In this document: in pieces, positions 1 to 8,161 of the stretch
How positions within the stretch are numbered: position 1 is the stretch's first letter
Layout: every line of letters starts with the position of its first letter
Translations under genes and position numbers: made by a program
Notes under the pieces: model-generated
What the model saw: the letters and a program-made list of their open reading frames with translations, nothing else
The model's database searches: none
Told to the model about the DNA's origin: nothing
Origin: Lactiplantibacillus mudanjiangensis
Lineage (GTDB): Bacteria > Bacillota > Bacilli > Lactobacillales > Lactobacillaceae
DNA: 64,000 nucleotides
Reading direction: 5' to 3'
Assembly (NCBI RefSeq): GCF_005405385.1
Contig: NZ_BJDY01000002.1
Location: 186,001-250,000 of the forward strand

Positions 1-1
1 G

Positions 2-250
2 GTGAACAGCATACTTATTATCGTGATGGTTGGGTTTTCGGCAGTAGCCAACTTGTTTAACTTTTCGGTAGCAAACTTGGCTTTAAATGTGTTGAATCCA
101 GTTTATCTCGTGTTAAATTGTTTCAACTTATTGATTAATGGCAACTGGGGTCACTTTTTGCCAGCATATCTGGCCGCGTTTATCGCTTTAGGCCTAGTCG
201 GCGTTATCAGTTACCGGCACTTGAAACTACTGCCAACGGAGGGTCTCTAA
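2..250 (+). CDS. ABC transporter membrane subunit, C-terminal part only
   Basis: The reading frame enters from the left edge, so only about the last 82 residues are seen; the GTG at base 2 is probably internal. A long hydrophobic stretch (about residues 3-45) and a second one (about 52-70), followed by a short charged tail, look like the end of an integral membrane permease. Its stop overlaps the ATG of the ATPase that follows (TAATG), so the two are probably translated together as one transporter. Substrate cannot be told from this piece. Confidence 0.6.
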   Translation: MNSILIIVMVGFSAVANLFNFSVANLALNVLNPVYLVLNCFNLLINGNWGHFLPAYLAAFIALGLVGVISYRHLKLLPTEGL

Positions 251-927
251 TGCAATTAAAATCAGTTAGTTACACCTTTCCAAGAGCAAAGACACCATTT
301 TTTGAGAATTTAAATTTGAATTTGCCTGAACACCAAGTGAACTTTTTAATCGGTCAAAATGGCGCCGGTAAAACGACGTTAGCCGATATTTTATTAGGGT
401 TGCGTCCGGTGACCGGGGAGCTGACACCCAAGCTATCAACACTGTATTTGAATCAAAAATTACCAATGTTACCAGCCATTCGAGTGTGTGATGTGGCGGC
501 GTTAGTTTTAGGCGTTGCGACAGGCCGCGTCAAATTAACGTTAAACGATTTGGAAGCATTAGTTGATACCCCAACATTGGCGTTTTTAACCCCCATTTGG
601 GAGAAGCACTACAGTGATTTATCTGGTGGTCAACAGAAACTAGTTCAATTGTTACTATTCTTACAAGTTGATCGTGATTTGGTCGTGTTAGATGAACCAA
701 CGGCATTTATTGATCGACAACACGTCGCGACTTTATTTAAAGTGATTAAAGCTCATCCACAACGGACTTACTTAATAATTACGCATGATGTGCGTGATAT
801 TGAAGCTTTTGACCAATATCGTGTCTTTTGGTTAGCGGATCGGCAGATTAAACAGGGTTGGGACCAGACAACCTTTGCTGATGCGGCCAATGAAGCTGAA
901 TTTTTACAAAATTTTCAAACCGTTTAA
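250..927 (+). CDS. ABC transporter ATP-binding protein
   Basis: A 225-residue nucleotide-binding subunit that would power the membrane partner encoded just upstream. Visible motifs are the Walker A loop GQNGAGKT (residues 35-42), the ABC signature LSGGQQ (124-129), Walker B LVVLDEP (144-150) and the switch histidine in ITHD (177-180). The protein is a single ATPase domain of normal length. Its start overlaps the preceding stop. A strong hairpin terminator follows 3 bases after the stop, so this is the last gene of the operon. The transported substrate is unknown; the missing upstream part would be needed to tell. Confidence 0.92.
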   Translation: MQLKSVSYTFPRAKTPFFENLNLNLPEHQVNFLIGQNGAGKTTLADILLGLRPVTGELTPKLSTLYLNQKLPMLPAIRVCDVAALVLGVATGRVKLTLNDLEALVDTPTLAFLTPIWEKHYSDLSGGQQKLVQLLLFLQVDRDLVVLDEPTAFIDRQHVATLFKVIKAHPQRTYLIITHDVRDIEAFDQYRVFWLADRQIKQGWDQTTFADAANEAEFLQNFQTV

Positions 928-930
928 CAT

Positions 931-972
931 AAAAGTCCCAGCTAACTTTTTAAGAAATTAGCTGGGACTTTT
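931..972 (+). terminator. Rho-independent terminator after the ABC ATPase
   Basis: Perfect 15-bp arms (AAAAGTCCCAGCTAA at 931-945 and its complement at 958-972) around a 12-base loop, with the T-run inside the right arm. It ends the ABC operon. Confidence 0.9.
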
Positions 973-1147
973 AGATTGAAAAGCACTTAGTGTTTGTGCG
1001 ATGTCTTATTGGGACGATAAACACAGAAAAGACTGTTGAATTTTGGACAATAATTACGTAACATTAATTACTGGACATAAGCAAAAACTAGCGAGTGTTG
1101 TTAGGTAATGAATCGCTATCAAATATAATGGTAGGAGAAAGTTTTAT

Positions 1148-1642
1148 ATGGAGATTTATGTTACTGAATCTGGGCGGCGTTATTTTCTTCGGCGCGTAAA
1201 GAATGATCAGGCAGCTTTTTTAGGGCTACACCAAGAAATGGGCTATAATGAGATAGCTGAGTATTTTTATGTTGCTTATGTTGAGGTCAATGAAAATATG
1301 CCAATGGACGTAGATGATGCATTTTATAAACAATTTAAAATACCAGGTGGGGCGACCGCCATGGTCTATGCATCACCTGATATTAGTACTGAAGATATAG
1401 ACGAAGATCTGGATATGAAGATAGAGGGACCAATGCTGATGTCTCTTTATCCAGACGAAAGGGAACAATTTATCATTGATCGAGATCACATGTTTAGATC
1501 TATTGGTTATGATGATGTCCATCAAAAAGGGTTGTGTGGTCTAGTAAGTAAGGATTCTGCTAAATTAATCGCTGAAAAGATGGATGCGTACACGTTGATA
1601 CACTTAAGTAAAACGCCGTATCGATTTGACAAAAGGGACTAA
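1148..1642 (+). CDS. hypothetical protein, 164 aa
   Basis: I do not recognise this family. The protein is soluble, acidic, rich in Asp, Glu, Tyr and Met, and has no signal peptide or membrane segment. The start is supported by an AGGAGA ribosome site about 8 bases upstream of the ATG. The DNA is more AT-rich than the flanking ABC and SDR genes, and the gene stands alone between two terminators, which suggests separate acquisition. A terminator follows the stop. No function is proposed. Confidence 0.7.
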   Translation: MEIYVTESGRRYFLRRVKNDQAAFLGLHQEMGYNEIAEYFYVAYVEVNENMPMDVDDAFYKQFKIPGGATAMVYASPDISTEDIDEDLDMKIEGPMLMSLYPDEREQFIIDRDHMFRSIGYDDVHQKGLCGLVSKDSAKLIAEKMDAYTLIHLSKTPYRFDKRD

Positions 1643-1702
1643 TAATAGAATCAGCTTTTGCGTCGAATTGGTCAATGTGGGAACGTATGAATTTATGTAA
1701 AG

Positions 1703-1738
1703 CTAAAAAAGTCGGTGTGTGAGCACCGGCTTTTTTAG
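1703..1738. terminator. Bidirectional terminator between convergent genes
   Basis: Arms CTAAAAAAGTCGGTG (1703-1717) and CACCGGCTTTTTTAG (1724-1738), with one G-T pair, carry A-runs and T-runs on both sides. It can serve the hypothetical gene on the left and the SDR gene on the right. Confidence 0.85.
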
Positions 1739-1757
1739 ATGGCGAATTAAGGTTTTA

Positions 1758-2483
1758 CTAGCTATCTTGGCGCGTCGCCGCAATGTCGACTTCGCGAATG
1801 TTAACTTCTTGTGGCATTTCGTACATGAATTTCACGGTTTCAGCAACGTGTTTTGGATCTAACGTGATGCCACCCATGGTTTCTTTCCAAGCTTCATATT
1901 CGGTTAAGGCATGGTCATCGGTGACATGAGTCAATAATTCAGTTTCAGCGGCACCTGGAGCAACTAACATCACCCGAACTTGCTTGTCAGCGACTTCTTG
2001 GCGCACGGTTTCACTTAACCCATGAACGCCAAATTTGCTGGCAACGTAAGCGGCATGGTTTTGGAATGCTTTGTATCCGGCGATGGATGAGATGTTAATG
2101 ATCGTGCCATGATGACGTTCAGTCATTTGTGGTAAGACCAATTGCATCCCATTTAGGACACCCATCACGTTAGTATCAAGCATCGTTTGCCATTCGGTTG
2201 GAGATTGTTGCCAAACGTTACCGAGTAACATCAAACCGGCATTGTTAATCAATAAGTCAGTTGGACCGTACTTGGCTTCAGCAGCCTTAATCGCACTTCC
2301 TAATTGTACTTGATCGGTAACATCGGCTTTTTTGATCATCACGTCACCTGTTAAATTGAGGGCTTCGATCTTTTCAACACGACGGCCTAATAACAACAAT
2401 GGGTAGTCGTTGGCGTTGAACAGTTTTGCCATGGCGGCCCCAAAACCAGAACTAGCACCGGTGATCACAATTAATGATTTCAT
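1758..2483 (-). CDS. SDR family NAD(P)-dependent oxidoreductase
   Basis: Classical short-chain dehydrogenase of 241 residues. The N-terminal TGASSGFG cofactor loop is at residues 8-15, NNAG at 80-83, the catalytic serine in ISS (131-133) and the YxxxK pair at Y146/K150. Family knowledge points to reversible reduction of carbonyls with NADPH or NADH in the cytosol; the substrate is not evident. The gene is divergent from an HxlR-type regulator with a 137-bp gap, a layout in which the regulator usually controls the enzyme gene. That link is inference. Confidence 0.92.
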   Translation of the reverse strand: MKSLIVITGASSGFGAAMAKLFNANDYPLLLLGRRVEKIEALNLTGDVMIKKADVTDQVQLGSAIKAAEAKYGPTDLLINNAGLMLLGNVWQQSPTEWQTMLDTNVMGVLNGMQLVLPQMTERHHGTIINISSIAGYKAFQNHAAYVASKFGVHGLSETVRQEVADKQVRVMLVAPGAAETELLTHVTDDHALTEYEAWKETMGGITLDPKHVAETVKFMYEMPQEVNIREVDIAATRQDS

Positions 2484-2620
2484 AAATGTAAAAACTCCTT
2501 TGATTATTAACTATTTAATTTCAAATCGATTGACGACTTCGTTTAACTATTATATGCTGTCAAAAGATTTTGCCTAGTACGCACTTTTGGGTGACTGGGT
2601 TTGAAAGGTGATGTCATGGC

Positions 2621-2959
2621 ATGTATGCCAATGAATTTGACGCAACGATGCAACTGATTCGGGGAAAATGGAAGATTCGGATTTTATACGAACTCGTTGA
2701 CGATCCGCATGCCCGGTTTAATGGGTTGCAGCGTAATTTGGCGATTACACATAAAATGTTAGCGGAACAACTACAGCAATTAGTGGCCGATGATTTGGTC
2801 GTTCGGCGAGATTTCCATGAACAACCTTTACACGTGGAATATCAGTTAACAGATCGTGGGCAAACGATGATTCCCGTGTTGGATACGATTTGTGATTGGG
2901 GACTCGCCCATGTTGATCGTAGTGAGATGGTGGAAACATTGTGTGATGAAACTGACTAA
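2621..2959 (+). CDS. HxlR family winged-helix regulator
   Basis: A 112-residue protein made almost entirely of one winged-helix domain with the HxlR pattern: GKWKIRILYEL near residues 15-25 and ITHKMLAEQLQQL for the recognition region. HxlR proteins bind DNA as dimers and many sense electrophiles or oxidants through an N-terminal cysteine. This one has no cysteine in the N-terminal region, only two near the C terminus, so it may use another signal. The chosen ATG lies about 8 bases after an AAGGTG ribosome site. It probably regulates the divergent SDR gene. Confidence 0.88.
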   Translation: MYANEFDATMQLIRGKWKIRILYELVDDPHARFNGLQRNLAITHKMLAEQLQQLVADDLVVRRDFHEQPLHVEYQLTDRGQTMIPVLDTICDWGLAHVDRSEMVETLCDETD

Positions 2960-3052
2960 TTAAAATTCGGCTTGCATAACTTTTGTTTAAAAGTATATTT
3001 AAATTAATGCTTTTGATTAAAAATGTAATAGTTAGTGTAGGTGGGGGAACTT

Positions 3053-3812
3053 ATGGGGAAGTTAGTTAGGTTACAACAGTCGACCATTGTCTTTTGGGCG
3101 AGTCTGTTGGTTTTTGATAATTTTGTAGCAAGTCCTTTGATTAGATAGTGTTAAGGCTGATTGGTTGTCGATTCTTTTATTTAAGGTGTTGGAATTAAGT
3201 TTTGGCATCATCATGAATGCGTTAATGTTAAAGCAACGGATATTTTTGACAACGAAATTAGGTAAGAATTCAATTGTTTTGTTAGTTGTAATGGCCGTCA
3301 TTTTGTTGTGTGCGACAGTTAATAGTCATGGCAGTTTGAGGGACAGTCTGGTTATTGGGAGTTGTGCGGCAATTTCGGAAGAGTATTGGTTTCGGGGTGT
3401 TATTTTTGGACATCTGCTTAGCCGGTTAAAACCGAACGAGCGGCGAGTTAGCGGCATTATCAAGTGTATGTTAATGACTAGTTTACTTTTTAGCCTGGTA
3501 CACCTAACTAATTTGGATTCTCAAAGCCTGCAACTGACCATTGTGCAGATGATCGAAGTTTTTGGGATGAGCTTTTTATTTTGTGCGGCATATGTACGTA
3601 CGGGAAATCTGCTGATACCGATTTGCTTGCACTTCTCTGTTGATTATTTGGGGACCATGACTCAAAACGTGAATTATCAACCGACGACATTTTTAACGTC
3701 AGCTCTTTCAGCGATACTATTTTTAGGCATTTATATTGGCTTGGGACTAGTTGTCCTCGAGGGTAAAGAACTGAAAAATTGGCGGTTAATGACGCATTTC
3801 GTTACTAACTAA
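3053..3812 (+). pseudogene. CPBP family intramembrane metalloprotease, frameshifted near the N terminus
   Basis: Members of this Abi/CPBP family are membrane proteases linked in lactobacilli to bacteriocin self-immunity. The long frame from about 3141 holds the family motifs: EEYWFRG (residues 72-78 counted from a TTG at 3165), FSLVH, and HFSVD near the end. That frame lacks a good start. A well-placed ATG at 3053 with GGTGGGGG upstream opens another frame that encodes a hydrophobic helix and runs into TAG at 3146-3148, exactly where the long frame becomes open. The simplest reading is one gene broken by a frameshift between about 3138 and 3148. If instead TTG 3165 is used, a shorter protein is made. 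Confidence 0.65.
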
Positions 3813-3819
3813 TTGGGAT

Positions 3820-3867
3820 AAAACAAAACTCCGAACACACTGGCATGGTGGTTCGGAGTTTTGTTTT
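3820..3867. terminator. Bidirectional terminator
   Basis: Arms AAAACAAAACTCCGAAC (3820-3836) and its complement (3851-3867) form a 17-bp stem with A and T runs, placed between the convergent CPBP gene and the secreted-protein operon. Its right arm touches the stop codon of the latter. Confidence 0.9.
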
Positions 3868-4369
3868 ATTTGCCAATGGCGTGCATGTAGTTTGTCCCAG
3901 TATATTGATAGTCACCACTATGGGTGAGCTTGTGTTTAGTATAAACGCTGAAAAAGGCACCATTCGTGTAATTTTTCAAAATACGATAGCGTTTGCCGTG
4001 AATCGTGCGATGACTGATCCACATTAGTGGGAGTTGCTGATAGCTTGCGGCACCTTTATTGAGTAGATAAACGGAACCACCGTAATCTTGGCGTAGTTTA
4101 GCAACACGTAATTTATAGCGACCACTGTTACCAGATGAATAAATTTGCTTGGCTGTGGTCTTTCCATTTGGTTTTAACTCGTATCGTGAAACAGTATGGG
4201 CGGTAATCTTGGTGACTGAATATCGATGGCTGCCTGTGTAATCGTACCAAGTGCCGCGTAAACTTTTGGGAGTAGTCGTGGAGCTGGCTTGAGCAGTTGT
4301 TACAAGGACTGCGCCCATCAAGTTACCGATAGCTAAGGTGGCGACAATCAATTTAAGTGATTTTTTCAT
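3866..4369 (-). CDS. secreted hypothetical protein with signal peptide
   Basis: A 167-residue protein with a clear Sec signal peptide: MKKSLK, a hydrophobic core, then AQASS as a likely cleavage site around residue 29. The mature part starts with TPKSLRGTWYDY and is basic, rich in Tyr, Ser, Thr and Lys. The upstream neighbour shares the same arrangement (signal peptide, then TPKAIRGDW), so the two look like paralogues in one operon, 15 bases apart. AAGGAG precedes the ATG. Function unknown; proteins of this kind are common in lactobacilli as small exported factors. Confidence 0.75.
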   Translation of the reverse strand: MKKSLKLIVATLAIGNLMGAVLVTTAQASSTTTPKSLRGTWYDYTGSHRYSVTKITAHTVSRYELKPNGKTTAKQIYSSGNSGRYKLRVAKLRQDYGGSVYLLNKGAASYQQLPLMWISHRTIHGKRYRILKNYTNGAFFSVYTKHKLTHSGDYQYTGTNYMHAIGK

Positions 4370-4384
4370 AATGAAGGCTCCTTT

Positions 4385-4780
4385 CTAATGTTGATACCAA
4401 CCAAGATACTGAAAACGACTGGCCCAACTATACTTGAATTTTAACTGTGAACCTTTTTTTACAAATTTCATGTGTTGGCTTTTAGTAGTCAAATTGCCAT
4501 TATGATAGGTTCCTTTGAGTTTATAGGTCGTCGCATTTACTTTTTGATAACGAATTTTAGTTAGCCTAGTCGTTGCCCAACCGAGACGATCTTGAGTAAA
4601 CGTCTTTGATGTGATCGTGAGTTTGCTGTCACCACGTTGCCAATCGCCGCGGATTGCTTTTGGTGTGCCGTGATGCCAAGTTGCGGCTTGCACCGGTTGT
4701 GTAGTAGTGGTGTTAGGCATCAGGAGTACCAATCCCGTTATGGCTGCCGTGCCTAAAATGAATCGATGTAATGAGTTCAT
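4385..4780 (-). CDS. secreted hypothetical protein, paralogue of its downstream neighbour
   Basis: About 131 residues with a signal peptide (MNSLHRF, hydrophobic core, VQAAT cleavage region) and a small basic mature domain beginning TPKAIRGDWQRG. The longer frame starts at a TTG inside the ribosome site, so I prefer the second of two adjacent ATG codons, 7 bases after GGAGGG. It is the first gene of a two-gene operon with the other secreted protein. The RGxW motif after the cleavage site is shared by both. No function is known to me. Confidence 0.72.
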   Translation of the reverse strand: MNSLHRFILGTAAITGLVLLMPNTTTTQPVQAATWHHGTPKAIRGDWQRGDSKLTITSKTFTQDRLGWATTRLTKIRYQKVNATTYKLKGTYHNGNLTTKSQHMKFVKKGSQLKFKYSWASRFQYLGWYQH

Positions 4781-4985
4781 CATGAATCCCTCCAAAGTTA
4801 GTCATAAGTTCATTATAAAAAAGTTGATGGCATAAGCAATGGCACTGTAGCCAGTCGTTTTCCTTATGAATGGTGAACTAATCAACCAGATAGTTGTTAA
4901 AACCGACCGTTTGTCCAAATGAGCTGGTGTTCCGTCAATAAAACGCGTATTTTTAACTTATCAAAAGGAAATGGGGGCTGGAACA

Positions 4986-5435
4986 ATGCGGATTGTGACT
5001 GAAATTATTGCCAAACTTGTTGAACCGTTGATAACGATTCAAGCGCCGCGCCAAGACGCACAACTAGAAGCGCTAACGACAACGGTAGCCCAAGCGACCG
5101 AAGCGGTAACATTAGTTGGTTATCGTCAGCAACGAGTTAAACGAATTCCCAGTTATTTAATCAAACGGTGTTATAGCGCGAATAAAAAGCTTTATTGTGA
5201 AGTAGTCGATGAGGATGAACCGTATGAACTCCATCAGCCGTTATATCAAGTTGTCCAACTATTGCCAGTAACTTTATTTTTACAAATTTCGCAGGCTGAA
5301 ATCGTTCGGATTGCCAGTATTAAAAATTTTAGTTTGACGAAGACGGGGACGTATCAAGTTAACTTGACCGATGGCACGACAACTTATGCATCGCGGCGAT
5401 ATACACAACGATTGCGAAAGGAGTTTTTAAAATGA
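4986..5435 (+). CDS. LytTR DNA-binding domain regulator
   Basis: About 149 residues. The C-terminal half (about 55-149) matches the LytTR fold: IPSYLIKRCYSANKKLYC, then PVTLFLQISQAEIVRIASIKNF and TTYASRRYTQRLRKEF, which is the beta-rich domain used by AgrA/AlgR-type regulators. There is no receiver domain. The start at 4986 is preferred because an earlier ATG at 4971 overlaps the purine-rich site. The stop overlaps the ATG of a DUF3021 membrane protein (ATGA). LytTR-DUF3021 pairs are known two-gene units in Firmicutes, in which the membrane protein probably restrains the regulator. A second pair is at 43025-43904. Confidence 0.85.
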   Translation: MRIVTEIIAKLVEPLITIQAPRQDAQLEALTTTVAQATEAVTLVGYRQQRVKRIPSYLIKRCYSANKKLYCEVVDEDEPYELHQPLYQVVQLLPVTLFLQISQAEIVRIASIKNFSLTKTGTYQVNLTDGTTTYASRRYTQRLRKEFLK

Positions 5436-5878
5436 AACGTTATTTAAAAATTGGCTTTAATGGTGCGGGGATTGGGATTGTTGTCGGTTATTTGATGGCA
5501 CTGATTTTTTCGTGGTTGTTTGGAAGCTCATCGTTTTATGCGTCACGGCCGGGGTTTGTTGACAGCTTCAATAATAGTTTAACCGCCGCTACGGTCTCAA
5601 CTGGCTTGTGGGCCCTGATTGGGCTAGTGTTTGGGTTTGGTGGATTAATTTTTGATCAGGAACAGTGGAGTATCACCAAACAAACAGTTATTCATTTGCT
5701 TGTGACCTATGTGACGTTTACACCACTAGCGATTCTTTGCGGCTGGTTCCCCTTGAATTTGGGGTGGATCGGAATATATACACTGATTTTTATTGCGGTT
5801 TACGTTGCGATTTGGAGTAGTGAGTTTCAAGCGACTAAACGTGAAATTCGGCGGTTGAATCGGTTATTGAAACACTAA
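5432..5878 (+). CDS. DUF3021 family membrane protein
   Basis: A 148-residue protein with four predicted membrane helices (about 7-30, 50-73, 86-105 and 110-130) and a charged cytosolic tail SEFQATKREIRRLNRLLKH. It matches the DUF3021 pattern, usually encoded right after a LytTR regulator as here (4-base overlap). Its likely role is as a membrane-bound partner or inhibitor of that regulator. Unusually, a second copy of its 3' end is found at 7932-8008, followed by the same downstream DNA. Confidence 0.82.
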   Translation: MKRYLKIGFNGAGIGIVVGYLMALIFSWLFGSSSFYASRPGFVDSFNNSLTAATVSTGLWALIGLVFGFGGLIFDQEQWSITKQTVIHLLVTYVTFTPLAILCGWFPLNLGWIGIYTLIFIAVYVAIWSSEFQATKREIRRLNRLLKH

Positions 5879-6029
5879 AGCAGAAATCGGCAGGGTGATT
5901 GCAACTAAGCATGGATAAAAGCGTATTGGTATTTTATACTAAGGACATCGGGACCAGTTGCTTAAGTGCAAAGTGATGTAAATTCGGGTTTTTGGAGAAA
6001 TGGAATGCCGGTATGGCAGCGTTTGCTTA
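5879..6029 (+). repeat. CRISPR leader copy 1
   Basis: About 150 bases of AT-rich DNA upstream of the first decayed repeats. It is nearly the same as 8009-8161 and shares its last 100 bases in part with 10622-10734. Conserved blocks include GCAAAGTGATGTAAATTCGG and the final CGTTTGCTTAG before the first repeat. Position, orientation and conservation fit a type I-E leader that holds the array promoter and the spacer-integration site. Confidence 0.72.
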
Positions 6030-6167
6030 GTATTCCCCACATGCGTAGGGATGATCCTTTCGGTAAAGATTTCAAGTTCAAAACGCAATTTAGTATTCCC
6101 CACGCACGTAGGGATAATGTTTGGATATTGCGGCATCAGGTATGTCCCGCATACGTAGAGGAGACTC
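6030..6167 (+). CRISPR. Decayed CRISPR array 1, three degenerate repeats
   Basis: Repeats at 6030-6057 (close to consensus), 6093-6120 (altered 3' end) and 6140-6167 (strongly degenerate). The gaps are 35 and 19 bases instead of the 33 seen in array 3. Repeat 1 begins GTATTCCCCAC and ends GGGATGATCC like the intact array. The increase of changes away from the leader and the irregular gaps show loss of function. No cas gene is nearby. Confidence 0.75.
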
Positions 6168-6293
6168 AACGCAAAATAATTTTTTGCGAAGGCTAAAAAG
6201 ACTGAAAAGAGCGAAACCAATAGCTAATGAGACATCTTCCAGTCCGTTGGCTGCTTATGTGATAATGAAATAAGAAAGAGATTATATTTTAAG

Positions 6294-6782
6294 ATGAAAG
6301 CTACCGTTGTTATAAAGGAAATGTGTGCTATAGTCAGATATGATAACCAAATCGTCTTGAAATTAAGCTTCAAAAATGAAACTATATTCATTTCTGATGT
6401 GTCTCCAAAAACATTCGAGAAAAAAGAGCAATTACTTTTATCTGCAATTGGAACCATATTTGATGATTGGTCACAAAATGAGGAAAAGATTCGTGGCTTT
6501 TTTAGTTTTGATTATAATGACATAAAGGATCATGATGCAACAATTGATACTTTTGAGCAGCACCCTCAAAGCAATCTTAAAATTGCTTATAATATTGTTG
6601 CTAACAAAAGCCATAATTCTGGCTACACGGAGAGCGAGTTTATAACTACTGATGTAACTTTTTCAAGTGGAACTGAAGCAGAAAGTTTTTTTGAAGAAAC
6701 AGTTCAATATGGAAAAATCAAATATGAATTTTTGGGTATTGATGGTGAGACGGCAAAACCGGATAATCGGCTGAAAGTTTAA
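6294..6782 (+). CDS. hypothetical protein, first of three tandem paralogues
   Basis: 162 residues, soluble, with many Lys, Glu, Asp and Phe. I do not recognise the family. It resembles its two downstream neighbours: an N-terminal strand pair (CAIVRYDNQIVLKLSFKN, near 11-28), a helix with IGTIFDDWSQN, and a C-terminal SEFITTDVTF block. The ribosome site is weak (AAGAAAGAG about 12 bases upstream). The DNA is visibly more AT-rich than neighbouring genes. It lies between two decayed CRISPR units that are copies of each other, so the triplet may have come in with that duplication. No function is proposed. Confidence 0.7.
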   Translation: MKATVVIKEMCAIVRYDNQIVLKLSFKNETIFISDVSPKTFEKKEQLLLSAIGTIFDDWSQNEEKIRGFFSFDYNDIKDHDATIDTFEQHPQSNLKIAYNIVANKSHNSGYTESEFITTDVTFSSGTEAESFFEETVQYGKIKYEFLGIDGETAKPDNRLKV

Positions 6783-6845
6783 AAACAATCGGTCGATTAC
6801 TTATATTTCAGCTATTTGTAAATAAGTGAAAGGAATGCGCTCTTG

Positions 6846-7367
6846 ATGACGAATATTACTTATGTGTTTGATTATTTATATGCCAAGGTTCGTTACTATA
6901 ATGAGTTAGCACTTGATCTTGAATTCAAACAAGTATTCTGTCAATATATGGCTGATGGCCCCATGAAGTCGGATCTTGAAGCAGAATCGCTTTGGGAAGC
7001 AGTTCGAACCGTTTATGATAATTGGGATGAAAGTTTAAATATAGAATTCGACGAGGATGACAATAATGAGGTCCCAGGGGTTTACTTTGGTTCCTCTTAT
7101 GAGGATGTTATTCAAGGAAAAGCTGAACTAGACAGTATTGTTGTAAGCGAGGATAATACTTTTATGGCGACTTTTAATATGATTAATCGAAAAAAATATA
7201 ATCTTGGCGAACTCGAAAGTGAATTCGTAACTATTAAGGGCCATGTTGTTTACGATGTTGATGAAGATAAACTTTTATCAAAGTATAAATTCATTAGACA
7301 CTATAAATTTTATAGTGTCCCAGATCGAAAGGTGTTTTACGATGGCGACAAAAAAATTCTATTTTGA
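6846..7367 (+). CDS. hypothetical protein, second of three tandem paralogues
   Basis: 173 residues, acidic, no signal peptide or membrane helix. Shared features with the neighbours are YLYAKVRYYNELALDLEFKQ near the start, AVRTVYDNWDES in the middle and ESEFVTIKGHVVY towards the end. The ATG at 6846 is about 9 bases after AAGGAA. Its last 26 bases overlap the start of the third paralogue, so the two are probably translationally coupled. AT-rich like the first. The family is unknown to me; the tandem divergence suggests diversifying selection or distinct partners. Confidence 0.7.
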   Translation: MTNITYVFDYLYAKVRYYNELALDLEFKQVFCQYMADGPMKSDLEAESLWEAVRTVYDNWDESLNIEFDEDDNNEVPGVYFGSSYEDVIQGKAELDSIVVSEDNTFMATFNMINRKKYNLGELESEFVTIKGHVVYDVDEDKLLSKYKFIRHYKFYSVPDRKVFYDGDKKILF

Positions 7368-7800
7368 TTATATCAAAGCAACGGTTCGATTAAATACGAT
7401 AAAAAAATTGAAGTTTGAAATGCAAGATATCCTTATTTCATTGGATGATGTTGACGAAAAATCGGACTTTGAGGATCAAATCTGGCTAGCGATATGTGTT
7501 ACTTATCAGGAATGGGTTACTGGCTTGTCAGCCGAGTTGCTGAAAGGCAATTCTTTCTTGACACAACTATTTCAAATGAATGATCGTACAAATTTGCCGG
7601 CTGATACTGTGATTGATGTTTTGCCTGGATTTGGTGAGTATCAAGAACGGTTGAAAGTCTTTAGCTTAATTACGGATTTAGGGTCACATGCCGAAACAAA
7701 CAGTTATTTTGTGAATGTGAGTGTACGTCACTTTAATGGTATGCCAACTGAATTGCAAAAGAAAGCTCATGCGACAGTTACTTACGAACTGAAGTTTTAG
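7342..7800 (+). CDS. hypothetical protein, third of three tandem paralogues
   Basis: 152 residues from the ATG at 7342, chosen because CGAAAGGTG precedes it and the paralogous alignment begins there; the frame is open further upstream but inside the second paralogue. It shares FDYIKATVRLNTIKKLKFEM, AICVTYQEW and NSYFVNVSVRHF with its neighbours. Soluble, no known catalytic motif. It is the last gene of the triplet and is followed by a hairpin terminator. Function unknown. Confidence 0.7.
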   Translation: MATKKFYFDYIKATVRLNTIKKLKFEMQDILISLDDVDEKSDFEDQIWLAICVTYQEWVTGLSAELLKGNSFLTQLFQMNDRTNLPADTVIDVLPGFGEYQERLKVFSLITDLGSHAETNSYFVNVSVRHFNGMPTELQKKAHATVTYELKF

Positions 7801-7822
7801 ATCAGTGTTATTAATTAAATGT

Positions 7823-7867
7823 AGAAGACTAAATGGTGATTCTTTTGACCGCTTAGTCTTCTTTTTT
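7823..7867 (+). terminator. Terminator after the paralogue triplet
   Basis: AGAAGACTAA (7823-7832) pairs with TTAGTCTTCT (7853-7862), and a T-run follows. It ends the three-gene unit. Confidence 0.8.
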
Positions 7868-7931
7868 GAAAAATGAATTAGCTGGGACTGCTTGAATATA
7901 ATTATCATTGATACAATCAATGATCACATGT

Positions 7932-8008
7932 CTTATTTATATCGTTGGCGGTTTTTATGTGGTAAGTTCCAAGCGATGAAGAGGGAACTTAGGTTACTAA
8001 AACATTAG
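7932..8008 (+). pseudogene. Remnant of a DUF3021 gene (last ~25 codons)
   Basis: Translation gives LIYIVGGFYVV and, after a one-base shift, FQAMKRELRLLKH followed by a stop. This matches the end of the intact DUF3021 protein (LIFIAVYVAIW, FQATKREIRRLNRLLKH). The following DNA is also the same as that after the intact gene, so the segment is a duplicated gene tail and not a chance match. No start or upstream part is present. Confidence 0.75.
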
Positions 8009-8161
8009 GTTAGAAATCAGTAAGGTGATTACAACTAAGCATGGATAAAAGTGTATTGGTATTTTATACTAAGTACATCAAGGCGGTTTGCTTGAGTGCA
8101 AAGTGATGTAAATTCGGGTTTTTGGAAAAATGGAATACCGGTATGGCGGCATTTGTTTAGT
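8009..8161 (+). repeat. CRISPR leader copy 2
   Basis: Aligns base by base with 5879-6029 with few differences, including the blocks GATAAAAGTGTATTGGTATT and GCAAAGTGATGTAAATTCGG. It is followed by degenerate type I-E-like repeats. Together with the DUF3021 remnant it defines the right-hand copy of a segmental duplication. Confidence 0.75.

Noticed and set aside
5939-6220. Open frames on both strands across the first leader and array
   Set aside because: They translate leader and repeat DNA and have no start signal.
7243-7341. Longer start for the third paralogue
   Set aside because: It would overlap the second gene by 125 bases, has no ribosome site and is not matched by the paralogues.
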